Notes under the pieces: generated by a model
What the model was told of the DNA's origin: nothing
Databases searched by the model: none
Seen by the model: only the letters and a program-made list of their open reading frames with translations
Assembly (NCBI GenBank): GCA_041914785.1
Contig: JAYSCT010000079.1
Span: 1-22,190, forward strand
Direction of reading: 5' to 3'
DNA: 22,190 bases
DNA from: Pelomonas sp041914785
Lineage (GTDB): Bacteria; Pseudomonadota; Gammaproteobacteria; Burkholderiales; Burkholderiaceae_C
Shown: one piece after another, positions 1 through 8,088 of the stretch
Layout of the letters: each line of letters starts with the position of its first letter
How positions within the stretch are numbered: position 1 is the stretch's first letter
Position numbers and translations under genes: made by a program

Positions 1-26
1 TCCTCACGATGGCCGTCGGCGCATGA

Positions 27-1622
27 GGCGTCACGAACCAATGCGCAAAGCGCCATGCCGAAAGCAGCGGCTCCTACACCTTCGACGGTTTCGCGACCGA
101 CCGCCTGGCGCAGAGCCTGAACGTCGTCTCCAACGGCAGCGGCGGCTTCAACTGCGTCAACACCGCCAACGGCTGCGTGGCCGCACCGGCGCTGACGGCT
201 GACGTCATCGGCGGCAAGCTGCCGTCGGCTTGGCTGGGCTTCGTGTACGGCAACTTCGTCGGCACGACGAAGTACAAGGAAACGGTGGTCACGGCCTCCA
301 CGACCGGCTCGCTGTTCAAGCTGCCCTACGGCGATCTGAAGGCCGCGTTCGGCGCCGAATTCCGCAAGGCCTCCATCGACGACACGCCGTCGGAAGCCAT
401 GCAGAACGCGAACATCTACAACTTCACGTCCGGCTCGCCGACGCGCGGCAGCGACAACGCCACCGACGTGTTCGCCGAGTTCGAAGTGCCGGTGCTCAAG
501 GGCCTGACGATGGCCAAGGAGCTGACGCTGAACGCCTCCATCCGCCGCGCGGACTACAAGTCCTACGGTTCGGACTCCACCCACAAGATCGGCGCGCTGT
601 GGGCGCCGGCCGGCTGGATCTCCCTGCGTGGCACCAGCGGCACGTCGTACCGCGCTCCGGCGCTGTTCGAGCAGTTCGTCGGCGCGACGACCGGCTTCCT
701 GACCGCTTCCGGCGACCCCTGCAACGACTACACCACCAAGGGTGCCGTCCGCGCCGCCAACTGCGCGAGCGAGAACCTGCCGGCGAACTTCCAGCAGACC
801 AACAGCATCACGTCGATCACCTCCGGTGGTGCGACGTCGGGCCTGGCCGCAGAAACGTCGCGCAACTCGTCGTGGGGCATCATCCTGCAACCGGGTCTGC
901 CGACCGGCTGGGGTGACCTGTCGCTGGCCGTGGACCGCTTCGACATCAAGGTGGACAACGGCGTGTCGCGCGTCGGCACCGGCACCATCCTGAGCAAGTG
1001 CTACGACGATCCGCAGTTCCGCGCCGGTGGCAGCTTCTGCCGCCTCGTGACCCGCAACCCGGGCAACAACGCGCTGTCGGTGAACAACAGCTACGTGAAC
1101 CTGGCCACCGACGTCGTCCGTGGCTATGACTTCAGCGTGCGCTACACCAACGAAGTGGGCCCCGGCAAGCTGCGCGTCAACATGACCGCCACCGAGTTCA
1201 AGGAGCAGTCCAACAAGCTGTTCGCCGAGGACGAGCTGGACGACACCAACGGCACGCTGGGCTCGCCGGCCTGGTCGGGCGCGATGGATGTGAACTACAC
1301 GGTCAAGGGCTGGAACGTCTACTACGGCCTGGAGTGGGTCGGCAAGATGTCGAACTACGGCTACTACGGCATCAACCCCGCCACCGCCGCGTACAAGATC
1401 GACACGCCCAACTACTTCCTGCACTCGGTGTCGCTGTCCTACAGCGACTCGGTCAGCAAGTGGAAGGTCACGGCCGGCATTCGCAACATCGCCGACAAGA
1501 ACCCGCCGCAGATCTCCGCGGTCACGACCTACGGCTCCAACCGTATCGGCAACGCGCCGCTGTACAGCGGCATGGACCTGCAGGGCCGCCGCTTCTTCAT
1601 GAACGTCCAGAAGACGTTCTGA
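27..1622 (+). CDS. TonB-dependent outer-membrane receptor, 5'-truncated (beta-barrel C-terminal part)
   Basis: This is the C-terminal part of a TonB-dependent outer-membrane receptor, a ligand-gated transporter energised by TonB-ExbBD. The open frame gives about 531 residues. It has alternating amphipathic barrel strands, paired-cysteine extracellular loops (for example FNCVNTANGCV and SKCYDDPQFRAGGSFC), a late GIRNIADKNPP turn that is typical of these receptors, and a C-terminal aromatic residue (VQKTF) as expected for BAM-assembled barrels. The signal peptide, TonB box and plug domain are absent. Receptor-like sequence starts about base 57-60 (AESSGSYTF); upstream of that there is an in-frame TGA at 24-26 and nothing receptor-like in any frame. 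The GTG at 177 lies inside the barrel and is unlikely to be a true start. The gene is therefore either cut by a contig edge or misassembly, or is a broken gene. Family confidence is high; the substrate is unknown. The S9 peptidase downstream hints at a peptide ligand. Confidence 0.85.
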   Translation, partial: GVTNQCAKRHAESSGSYTFDGFATDRLAQSLNVVSNGSGGFNCVNTANGCVAAPALTADVIGGKLPSAWLGFVYGNFVGTTKYKETVVTASTTGSLFKLPYGDLKAAFGAEFRKASIDDTPSEAMQNANIYNFTSGSPTRGSDNATDVFAEFEVPVLKGLTMAKELTLNASIRRADYKSYGSDSTHKIGALWAPAGWISLRGTSGTSYRAPALFEQFVGATTGFLTASGDPCNDYTTKGAVRAANCASENLPANFQQTNSITSITSGGATSGLAAETSRNSSWGIILQPGLPTGWGDLSLAVDRFDIKVDNGVSRVGTGTILSKCYDDPQFRAGGSFCRLVTRNPGNNALSVNNSYVNLATDVVRGYDFSVRYTNEVGPGKLRVNMTATEFKEQSNKLFAEDELDDTNGTLGSPAWSGAMDVNYTVKGWNVYYGLEWVGKMSNYGYYGINPATAAYKIDTPNYFLHSVSLSYSDSVSKWKVTAGIRNIADKNPPQISAVTTYGSNRIGNAPLYSGMDLQGRRFFMNVQKTF

Positions 1623-1639
1623 TCGGCTAACGCTCCCAC

Positions 1640-1674
1640 GCCCTGGCAGCCACCCGGTTGCCAGGGCTTTTTTT
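1640..1674 (+). terminator. Rho-independent terminator after the TonB receptor
   Basis: There is a perfect 9-bp stem GCCCTGGCA (1640-1648) / TGCCAGGGC (1659-1667) with a 10-base loop, followed by seven T (1668-1674). It lies 18 bases after the receptor stop and 14 bases before the peptidase ATG. The peptidase therefore depends on read-through or on a promoter inside or near this hairpin. Confidence 0.9.
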
Positions 1675-1687
1675 CAGGTGTGATTTC

Positions 1688-3769
1688 ATGAAAAGCTACT
1701 TGAACAACTTGGGCCGGCTGCTGATCGCCGCCGGCGCGGCGTTCGCGGCCTACCCGGCCGCCGTGACGGCACAAACGGCGCCGGCCACGCCCATCCGCGT
1801 CCCGACCGTGGAGACGCTGGCGCAGTTCCCCGGCATGACGGGCTTCCAGATCTCGCCGGACGGCAAGCACATGATTGCCCTCCAGAGCCAGGGCGACACG
1901 CGCAACATCCTGGTCTGGAAGCTGGCGGACCTCGCCGCCCGGCCCACCGTCATCGGCGCCAAGAACATGCAGATCTCCAGCGTGTCGTTCCTGAAGAACG
2001 ACATGCTGCAGGTCAGCATGATGCAGCCCTACGACTTGCGCGGCGACGAGTTCGTCAAGGTCTTCATCAACAAGCTGTTCTTCACCGACCTCGAGGGCAA
2101 GAACTGGATCGAGCCGATGGCGGCCACCGAGATCCCGCGCTCCGAGATCGCGAAGAAGGCCGCCGCGCTGGCCAACCCGACGGTGCTGAACCGGCTGCTG
2201 ACCGACCCCGAGAACGTCATCGTCATCAGCGACTCCGGCGCCACGGCCAACCGCGACGTCTACCGCTACAACCTGCGCACGAACAAGGCCGTGCGCATCA
2301 TGCGGCTGGGCGAGTCGGACACCAACGTGGTTGTCAACGGCAAGGGCGTCGTCTGGGCCAAGTCGCGCCTGAACAGCGACGGCCAGGGGCTGTTCGTCGC
2401 GATCGACTTCCGCAACAAGGACGGCGACTGGGAAGAGCACTTCCGCAACTACGTCAAGAACCGCGACGTCGTCGACGTCATCGGCATGGGCACCAAGCCC
2501 GGCACGGCCATCATCAGCAGCAACGTGGGCCGCGAGTTCACGGCGCTGTACGAGTACGACATCGCCACCCGCAAGATCGGTGAACCGCTGTTCGAGCACA
2601 AGTTCTTCGACGCCACCGGCGTGCGCACCTTCCGCACCGACGACGGCCCGTCCGACGAGGGCTACGACGGCTACACCTACAACGGCTACCTGATGCGCGA
2701 CCGCGAGACGCACTGGGCCAACCCCAAGCTTGAATCGGTCGTGCGCGGCGTCGGCCTCGCCCTCGGCATCAAGGAAGTCGACCAGGAACTGGTGGGCGTC
2801 GGCAGCGGCGTGAAGGCCAAGGTCCGCGCGTTCGACGGCGTGTCCGTCCACCTCGCGGGCTATGTGGGCGGCGAGACGCCCACCTACCTGATCCGCGTCA
2901 GCGGCCTGGCCTACCCGACCGAGCACTACCTGCTGCGCGGCGAGAGCATCCAGCTGCTGGCCAAGGAGCGCCCGGACGTCGACAAGCGTGCCCTCGGCAC
3001 CGCCCGCTTCGTCTACTACAAGGCGCGCGACGGCCTGAACATCCCCGCCTACCTGACCGTGCCCAACTCGCAGCTGTGCGGCGACGGCCCGTACGCGGCG
3101 GTCGTGCACCCGCACGGCGGCCCGTGGGCGCGCGACACGATGGAGTACGACGGTTCCGGCTGGGTGCCGCTGCTGGTGTCGCAGTGCCGCGTCGTGCTGC
3201 AGCCGCAGTTCCGCGGCTCGCAAGGCTGGGGCCGCACGCTGTGGCTCGCGGGCGACCGCGAGTGGGGCCAGAAGATGCAGGACGACAAGGACGACGGCGC
3301 CAAGTGGCTGGTCAGCGAGAAGCTGGCCGACCCCAAGCGCATCGCGATGTTCGGCTTCTCCTACGGCGGCTACTCGGCGTTCACGGCATCGGTGCGGTCC
3401 AACGGCCTCTACAAGTGCGCCATCGCCGGCGCTGGCGTGTCGGACATCGAGCGCATCTGGGCCAAGTTCTTCAACAACCCGTACTTCCAGTCGGCCCAGG
3501 AACCCACCGTGCGGGGCCTGAGCCCGCTGACCAAGGCGGACAAGATGGAGATCCCGCTGATGGTCTACCACGGCGACCGTGACCAGACCGTGCCCATCAT
3601 CCAGTCCGAGCTGTTCGTCGACAAGGCCAAGGCCGCCGGCAAGCCCGTGGAGTACCACGCGCTGGCCGACTACGCCCACGGCCCGGCCTGGACGCGCAAG
3701 ATCATGGCCGACCAGCTGGGCCTGATCAGCACCTACCTCGGCAAGGGTTGCGGCGGCGGCGGTCTCTGA
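1688..3769 (+). CDS. Exported S9 (prolyl oligopeptidase) family serine peptidase
   Basis: The protein has 693 residues. A Sec signal peptide (about 1-30; hydrophobic LLIAAGAAFAAY, then AVTAQT) sends it to the periplasm. Next comes a beta-propeller-like region (about 45-430; FQISPDGKHMIAL is a typical blade motif), then an alpha/beta-hydrolase domain (about 440-690). The catalytic triad is visible: Ser558 in GFSYGG, Asp632 in HGDRDQTVP and His664 in YAHGP. Such enzymes cleave short peptides, often after proline or small residues. ATG 1688 was chosen because it begins the signal peptide and has AGGTG seven bases upstream; a TTG at 1658 in the same frame lies in the terminator. The gene follows a TonB receptor, an arrangement common in peptide-scavenging loci. 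Proteobacterial lasso-peptide isopeptidases belong to the same fold and also neighbour TonB receptors, but no lasso precursor or maturation genes are in the window. The C-terminus ends in a glycine run after a cysteine. Confidence 0.9.
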   Translation: MKSYLNNLGRLLIAAGAAFAAYPAAVTAQTAPATPIRVPTVETLAQFPGMTGFQISPDGKHMIALQSQGDTRNILVWKLADLAARPTVIGAKNMQISSVSFLKNDMLQVSMMQPYDLRGDEFVKVFINKLFFTDLEGKNWIEPMAATEIPRSEIAKKAAALANPTVLNRLLTDPENVIVISDSGATANRDVYRYNLRTNKAVRIMRLGESDTNVVVNGKGVVWAKSRLNSDGQGLFVAIDFRNKDGDWEEHFRNYVKNRDVVDVIGMGTKPGTAIISSNVGREFTALYEYDIATRKIGEPLFEHKFFDATGVRTFRTDDGPSDEGYDGYTYNGYLMRDRETHWANPKLESVVRGVGLALGIKEVDQELVGVGSGVKAKVRAFDGVSVHLAGYVGGETPTYLIRVSGLAYPTEHYLLRGESIQLLAKERPDVDKRALGTARFVYYKARDGLNIPAYLTVPNSQLCGDGPYAAVVHPHGGPWARDTMEYDGSGWVPLLVSQCRVVLQPQFRGSQGWGRTLWLAGDREWGQKMQDDKDDGAKWLVSEKLADPKRIAMFGFSYGGYSAFTASVRSNGLYKCAIAGAGVSDIERIWAKFFNNPYFQSAQEPTVRGLSPLTKADKMEIPLMVYHGDRDQTVPIIQSELFVDKAKAAGKPVEYHALADYAHGPAWTRKIMADQLGLISTYLGKGCGGGGL

Positions 3770-3787
3770 CGCCTCCCCACCTACAGC

Positions 3788-3814
3788 AAGGGCACCGCGA
3801 GGTGCCCTTTTTTT
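3788..3814 (+). terminator. Rho-independent terminator after the S9 peptidase
   Basis: A perfect GGGCACC (3790-3796) / GGTGCCC (3801-3807) stem with a GCGA tetraloop is followed by seven T (3808-3814). Two A residues before the stem extend the pairing into the T run, so it could also work weakly in reverse. It starts 18 bases after the peptidase stop. Confidence 0.92.
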
Positions 3815-3823
3815 CGGGCCGAG

Positions 3824-4036
3824 CGCCGGGCCGCTCCCAAGCCGGCCCGCCATGGCGACGTGCGAGCGGCTCAATGCCGCGAGCGTCGCCGCCCCCTCGG
3901 GGGCTGAGGCCGGACACAGGGCGTCAGGTGGATGGCCTGTGCCTGCCGAAGGGCTGCGGCCTTAGCCGCAGCGCGGTCTGCAAGACCGACTGGGCACGCC
4001 CGCGTTCAGCGCGGCGTGACCCGGCGAGGGGCTTCA
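3824..4036 (-). repeat. Dispersed structured intergenic repeat, copy A (long form)
   Basis: This fills the 271-base gap between the convergent S9 peptidase and yhhQ. It matches the reverse complement of 22061-22190 almost end to end, apart from an 82-base block present only here (3904-3985). The shared parts include an outer hairpin CGGGCCG/CGGCCCG (about 3827-3849), a hairpin with GGCGACG/CGTCGCC arms (about 3855-3890), a C-rich/G-rich hairpin (3892-3903) and a bulged CACGCC/GGCGTG hairpin (about 3995-4018). The extra block carries CTGCGGC/GCCGCAG (3954-3971) and a hairpin whose right arm crosses the block edge, CGGTCT/AGACCG (3974-3988). Read on the minus strand, it begins four bases after the yhhQ stop codon. 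No credible coding sequence is seen in it. It may act as a 3' end or mRNA-stabilising element, or be a non-autonomous mobile repeat. Confidence 0.8.
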
Positions 4037-4040
4037 GTTT

Positions 4041-4757
4041 CTAGACCTTCAACGTGAACGGGTTGAAGTTCGTGCCGCGGTCATAGAAGTCCACGCCCTC
4101 GGCGCGCTTCAGGAACGCCACCAGCCGCGCCGTGACGGGGTACAGCACCGCCTCCCAGACCAGCTTGAAGAAGTACTGCGCGATGAACACGCTGATGAGC
4201 TGCTCCTGCGGCCAGATGCCCCAGAACGCGATGCTCAGGAACAGGCCCGTGTCCAGCAGCTGGCCGACGGCCGTGGAGCCGACGATGCGCGCCCACAGGT
4301 AGCGGCCGTTGGTGGCCACCTTCATCTTGGCCATCACGAAGCTGTTGGCGAAGCTGCCGGCCGCGAACGCGATCATGGACGCCGCCACGACGCGCCAGGT
4401 GTTGCCGAACACGGCCTCCACATGCAGCTGGTAGGCGTCCATGAAGCCGTTGCGTGCCGGCGGCAGGTGCACGATGACGAAGGCCATGAAGGCCGCGAAC
4501 AGCAGCGCGCCAAAGCCCGCCCAGACGACGCGGCGGTCGCGCCCGTAGCCGTACACCTCCGTGAGCACGTCGCCGAAGATGTAGCTGATCGGGAAGAAGA
4601 ACAGGTCCGCCCCGAACGTGACCGTGCCGAACAGCGGCAGCTGCACCTGCGCGGCCTTGGCCGGCCCGATGAGGTTGGCACACAGCAGCACGCAGACGCA
4701 GGCCGCCATGATCAGGTCGTAGTACTTGAAGCTGCGCGGTGGCGCGGTGACGTTCAT
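4041..4757 (-). CDS. yhhQ: Queuosine precursor transporter (YhhQ/DUF165 family)
   Basis: This is an inner-membrane protein of 238 residues with about six hydrophobic segments (for example YYDLIMAACVCVLLCANLIG at the start, and a segment after the RDRRVVWAG loop). The motif SYIFGDVLTEVYGYGRDRR is diagnostic of the YhhQ family, whose E. coli member imports queuosine precursors (preQ0/preQ1) used to modify GUN-anticodon tRNAs. Its length matches the family. The ATG at 4757 is preceded by a good purine-rich ribosome site (GGGAGGGAG, 4761-4769). It lies 30 bases after the hybrid-kinase stop on the same strand, so co-transcription is likely although no functional link is obvious. No preQ1-type riboswitch is apparent in this short gap. 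It is followed at four bases by repeat copy A. Confidence 0.93.
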   Translation of the reverse strand: MNVTAPPRSFKYYDLIMAACVCVLLCANLIGPAKAAQVQLPLFGTVTFGADLFFFPISYIFGDVLTEVYGYGRDRRVVWAGFGALLFAAFMAFVIVHLPPARNGFMDAYQLHVEAVFGNTWRVVAASMIAFAAGSFANSFVMAKMKVATNGRYLWARIVGSTAVGQLLDTGLFLSIAFWGIWPQEQLISVFIAQYFFKLVWEAVLYPVTARLVAFLKRAEGVDFYDRGTNFNPFTLKV

Positions 4758-4787
4758 CGGCTCCCTCCCGTTGGAGCCCGCATTGTG

Positions 4788-7700
4788 TCAATGCGCTGGC
4801 GTCAGCCGCAGCAGCGTCTGGTGCAACCTCGTCGTGTCGATGGGCTTGGTGAGGAAGTCGTTCATGCCCGCCGCGAACGCGTCGTCGCGCTCCGAGACCA
4901 GCGCCGCGGCTGTCAGCGCGACGATGGGCAGCTGCTCCGCCGTGAACTGCTTGCGCAGCTCGCGCGTCGCGTCGTGCCCGCCCATGACGGGCATCTGCAC
5001 GTCCATCAGCACGATGTCGAAGGGCTTGCCGACGCTGGCGGCGGCGTGCACGGCCTCGATGGCCTGGCGGCCGTCGCTGGCCTGCGCCACCTCCATGCCC
5101 CACTGCTCCAGCTGGGCCACGGCGATGAGCATGTTGACCGGATGGTCCTCGGCGATCAGCACGCGGCGGCCGTGCAGCGCGTCGTGGCCGCCGGCGCGTG
5201 ACTCGCGCGGCTGGTGGGCCAGCGGCGCCGGCGCACCGGGCAGCGGCAGTTCGGCCCAGAACGTGGAGCCCTCGCCCAGCGTGCTGCACACGCCCACCTC
5301 GCCGCCCATCAGCTCGGCCAGCTCGCGGCAGATGGACAGGCCCAGCCCCGTGCCGCCGAAGCGGCGCGTGGTGGACTCGTCCGCCTGCGTGAACGGCTGG
5401 AACAGCCGCGCCTGCTGCTCGATCGCGATGCCGGCGCCGGTGTCGCTGACCTCCACGCGCACCCACTCGCCGGCGCTTCCCTGGCTGTTGCGAGCCAGGG
5501 CCTTCACGCGCACGGTGATGCCGCCATGCAGCGTGAACTTCAGCGCGTTGGTCAGGTAGTTGGACAGGATCTGGCGCGTGCGCAGCGGGTCGCCGAACAC
5601 CCAGCCCGGCAGCGCCGGGTCGATCTCGACGGCGAAGGTCAGGCCGCGGGCCTGCGCCAGCGTCAGATAGGCCAGGCGGATGGACGCCAGCAGCTCGCGC
5701 AGCGAGAACGGCTGCGTCTCCAGCGTCAGGCGGCCGGCCTCGATCTTGGACAGGTCCAGGATGTCGGAAATCAGGCCCGACAGGCTTTCGGCGCTGTCCA
5801 TCATCTGGTTCAGGTAGTCGCGCCGCTGCTCATCGCCGATGTCAGGCTGCTGCGCGAGGCGCCCCAGGCCCAGCAGGCCGTTGAGCGGCGTGCGGATCTC
5901 GTGGCTGGTGTTGGCCAGGAAGGCGCTCTTGGCGCGGCTGGCGGCCTGCGCCTCGTCCTTGGCATGAGCCAGCTGGTCTTCGACGCGGCGGCGCTCGGTG
6001 ACGTCCTCGATGATCCAGATGGTGCCGCCGCGGCTCGGGTGGGCCGGGTCCACGGCCTTGGCCAGCAGCCGCGCCAGAAAGGTGGAGCCGTCGCGGCGCC
6101 GCATCGTGCGCTCGGTCTCCACCTGCTGGCCGGACGACAGCGCCTCGCCCAGCTCGCGGCCCACCGTCTGCCAGTCCTCCACGGTGGGCCAGACCACGCT
6201 GCCGTGCTGGCCCAGGAGTGCGCCGCGCTCCCAGCCGAACATCGCCTCCACGCGCGGGTTGGCCAGCACGAACTGCTGGTCGCGCGTGAGGGCGATGCCG
6301 ATGGACGCGTTCTCCAGGATGGCGCCGTGCACGAGCCGCGTGCGCTCGCTCTCCGACACGTCACGCGCATACAGCACCAGGTAGTTCTGCCCGTCCATCT
6401 CGAACGGCGCCACCGACACCAGCATGGACACCGCAGTGCCGTCCTTGCGGCGGAACGCGATGGGCACGTTGCTGGCGATGCCGTCACGGCGGATGGACTC
6501 GCGCACGGCCGCGCGGTCGGCCGGGTTGTGCCAGATGCCGATCTCCTCCGACGTGCGGCCCAGCACCTCGGCGCCGCTCCAGCCGGTCAGGTGCTCGAAG
6601 GCCTTGTTGACCATCGCGTAGCGGCCGGTCTCGGCCTCGGTCAGCGTGATGAGGTCGGGGCTGGTCGCGACGAGGTGGGACAGCAGGCCCTCGCTGCGGC
6701 GCAGTGCGTCCTGCGCGCGGCTCTGCTCGGTCTGGTCGGTGAAGAAGGTCAGCGTGGCCGGGCCCGAGGCCGTCTCCACGCGCACGCTGGTGGCCTGCAC
6801 AAGGCGGCGGCGGCGCGACAGCGTGCGCAGCCGGTACTCGGCCATGGGCTGCATCGCGCCGGGCGCCAGGCCCTCCAGCCGCGCCGCCTGCTGGCGAGCG
6901 GTCTCGTCGTCGCCGGGCTCGTAGTGGCTGAACAGGTCCTGCCCGATCATGCTGGAGCGCTGCGCGTAGCCGAACATCGCCATGGCCGCCGGGTTGGCGT
7001 CCACGACGCGGCCCCAGCGGTGCAGCACCAGCGGGCTGGGCGAGCGGCGGAACAGCTCGCGGTAGCGCGTCTCGGTGGCATGCACGTTCTGCTCGGCCGT
7101 GACCTCGTGCGTCACGTCGCGGCCCACGCCCCAGTAGCCGCGGAAGTTGCCCTGCGCGTCGAAGCGCGGCTCGCCACTGATGGACACCCAGCGCGGGCTG
7201 CCGTCCACGCCCATGCGGCGCGCCACCATGCCGTGGAAGGGCCGGTGCGATTCGAGGTCGGCGCGGTGCGCGTCGAGCTCGTCGTCCGACAGGCCCATGC
7301 CGTCGATCTCCCACGGCGTCTTGCCCAGGCGCGCCTGCAGGTCCAGGCCCGAGCTGCCGGCGCGCTCCTCGGCCACGTGGGTGAAGCGGAACTCGCGGTC
7401 CATCTCCCAGTACCAGTCCACCGCCATGCCCAGCAGGCCGCGAAAGCGGGCCGTCCGCTCCTCGGCCTCGGCCAGCGAGCGCCGCACCATGCGCATCAGC
7501 CCGAAGCCGGCGATCAGCCCCGAGCCCAGCAGGCTGAACTGCACGATGGTGCGCAGCAGCAGGCTGTTCATCGCCATGGGGTGGGTGACCCATCCCAGCG
7601 CCTCGGCGCCCGCCATCGCGGCCAGGCCGCCCCCGGCCAGCGCGGTCAGCAGCGCGCCGGCGCGCAAGCCCAGCATGCCGGTGGCAAACGCCACCACCAG

Positions 7701-8087
7701 TCCCGACAGCGGCAGGCTCAACGCCCACACGCCCAGGTCGCGAGACACCGCCACCACCATCGGCAGCGCGATGACCAGCGCCATCATCAGCAGCGCCACG
7801 CCCGGGCGCGACTCGCGGCGCGGGCTGCGCGACAGCACCAGCAGCCGGGCGAAGGCCAGCACCGAGATCAGCGCGGCGATCAGCGGCGGCAGCCAGCCCT
7901 CCATCCATTCGCCGGGCTGGCGCGTGTGCCACAGCAGCGCAGCCACCGGCAGGAAAACGGGCCCGCAAGCCAGCAGGAAGACGCGCGCCGCATGCCAGCG
8001 CATGCTGGTCGCCAGCTGCTCCCGCTGCTGCTCGGGCGGGGCCGCGTGGCCGACGAGGCTGCTGAGGTCGTCGCCGGCGCGGGCCAT
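4788..8087 (-). CDS. Membrane-bound PAS hybrid sensor histidine kinase with receiver domain
   Basis: The protein has 1099 residues. The N-terminus has five to six membrane segments (about 34-200). Four PAS-like sensor modules follow at about 212-328, 340-455, 465-580 and 585-702, the last closing with a GGTIWIIEDVTERR PAC motif. After a short coiled coil comes the HisKA domain with phospho-acceptor His729 (NTSHEIRTPLNG), then a HATPase with its N box (NYLTNALKF), DTGAGI and FGGTGLGLS. A C-terminal receiver has phospho-acceptor Asp1029 (VLMDVQMP) and a TKP lysine motif (FLTKPID). All catalytic residues look intact. There is no Hpt domain, so phosphate must pass to a separate Hpt or regulator protein. 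The ATG at 8087 lies one base after the pyrF stop and lacks a clear ribosome site, which suggests coupled translation. The input signal is unknown. Confidence 0.93.
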   Translation of the reverse strand: MARAGDDLSSLVGHAAPPEQQREQLATSMRWHAARVFLLACGPVFLPVAALLWHTRQPGEWMEGWLPPLIAALISVLAFARLLVLSRSPRRESRPGVALLMMALVIALPMVVAVSRDLGVWALSLPLSGLVVAFATGMLGLRAGALLTALAGGGLAAMAGAEALGWVTHPMAMNSLLLRTIVQFSLLGSGLIAGFGLMRMVRRSLAEAEERTARFRGLLGMAVDWYWEMDREFRFTHVAEERAGSSGLDLQARLGKTPWEIDGMGLSDDELDAHRADLESHRPFHGMVARRMGVDGSPRWVSISGEPRFDAQGNFRGYWGVGRDVTHEVTAEQNVHATETRYRELFRRSPSPLVLHRWGRVVDANPAAMAMFGYAQRSSMIGQDLFSHYEPGDDETARQQAARLEGLAPGAMQPMAEYRLRTLSRRRRLVQATSVRVETASGPATLTFFTDQTEQSRAQDALRRSEGLLSHLVATSPDLITLTEAETGRYAMVNKAFEHLTGWSGAEVLGRTSEEIGIWHNPADRAAVRESIRRDGIASNVPIAFRRKDGTAVSMLVSVAPFEMDGQNYLVLYARDVSESERTRLVHGAILENASIGIALTRDQQFVLANPRVEAMFGWERGALLGQHGSVVWPTVEDWQTVGRELGEALSSGQQVETERTMRRRDGSTFLARLLAKAVDPAHPSRGGTIWIIEDVTERRRVEDQLAHAKDEAQAASRAKSAFLANTSHEIRTPLNGLLGLGRLAQQPDIGDEQRRDYLNQMMDSAESLSGLISDILDLSKIEAGRLTLETQPFSLRELLASIRLAYLTLAQARGLTFAVEIDPALPGWVFGDPLRTRQILSNYLTNALKFTLHGGITVRVKALARNSQGSAGEWVRVEVSDTGAGIAIEQQARLFQPFTQADESTTRRFGGTGLGLSICRELAELMGGEVGVCSTLGEGSTFWAELPLPGAPAPLAHQPRESRAGGHDALHGRRVLIAEDHPVNMLIAVAQLEQWGMEVAQASDGRQAIEAVHAAASVGKPFDIVLMDVQMPVMGGHDATRELRKQFTAEQLPIVALTAAALVSERDDAFAAGMNDFLTKPIDTTRLHQTLLRLTPAH

Positions 8088-8088
8088 G

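Noticed and set aside
1..60. Integron attC or insertion-sequence end at the receptor junction
   Set aside because: The inverted arms GCGCAT/ATGCGC are short, no core-site consensus or transposase is present, and a contig-edge artefact explains the data as well.
27..3769. Lasso-peptide cluster suggested by the TonB receptor and S9 peptidase pair
   Set aside because: No precursor, B-protein protease or asparagine-synthetase-like C-protein gene occurs in the window, so only the general peptide-uptake reading is kept.
1529..3874. 781-residue minus-strand frame opposite the S9 peptidase
   Set aside because: The plus strand has the signal peptide and full catalytic triad; this frame is Val/Ala/Arg-rich filler.
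3748..4044. 98-residue plus-strand frame within the 3' gap of the peptidase
   Set aside because: It overlaps the peptidase end and terminator and runs through the hairpin-rich repeat; it has no start signal and no family resemblance.
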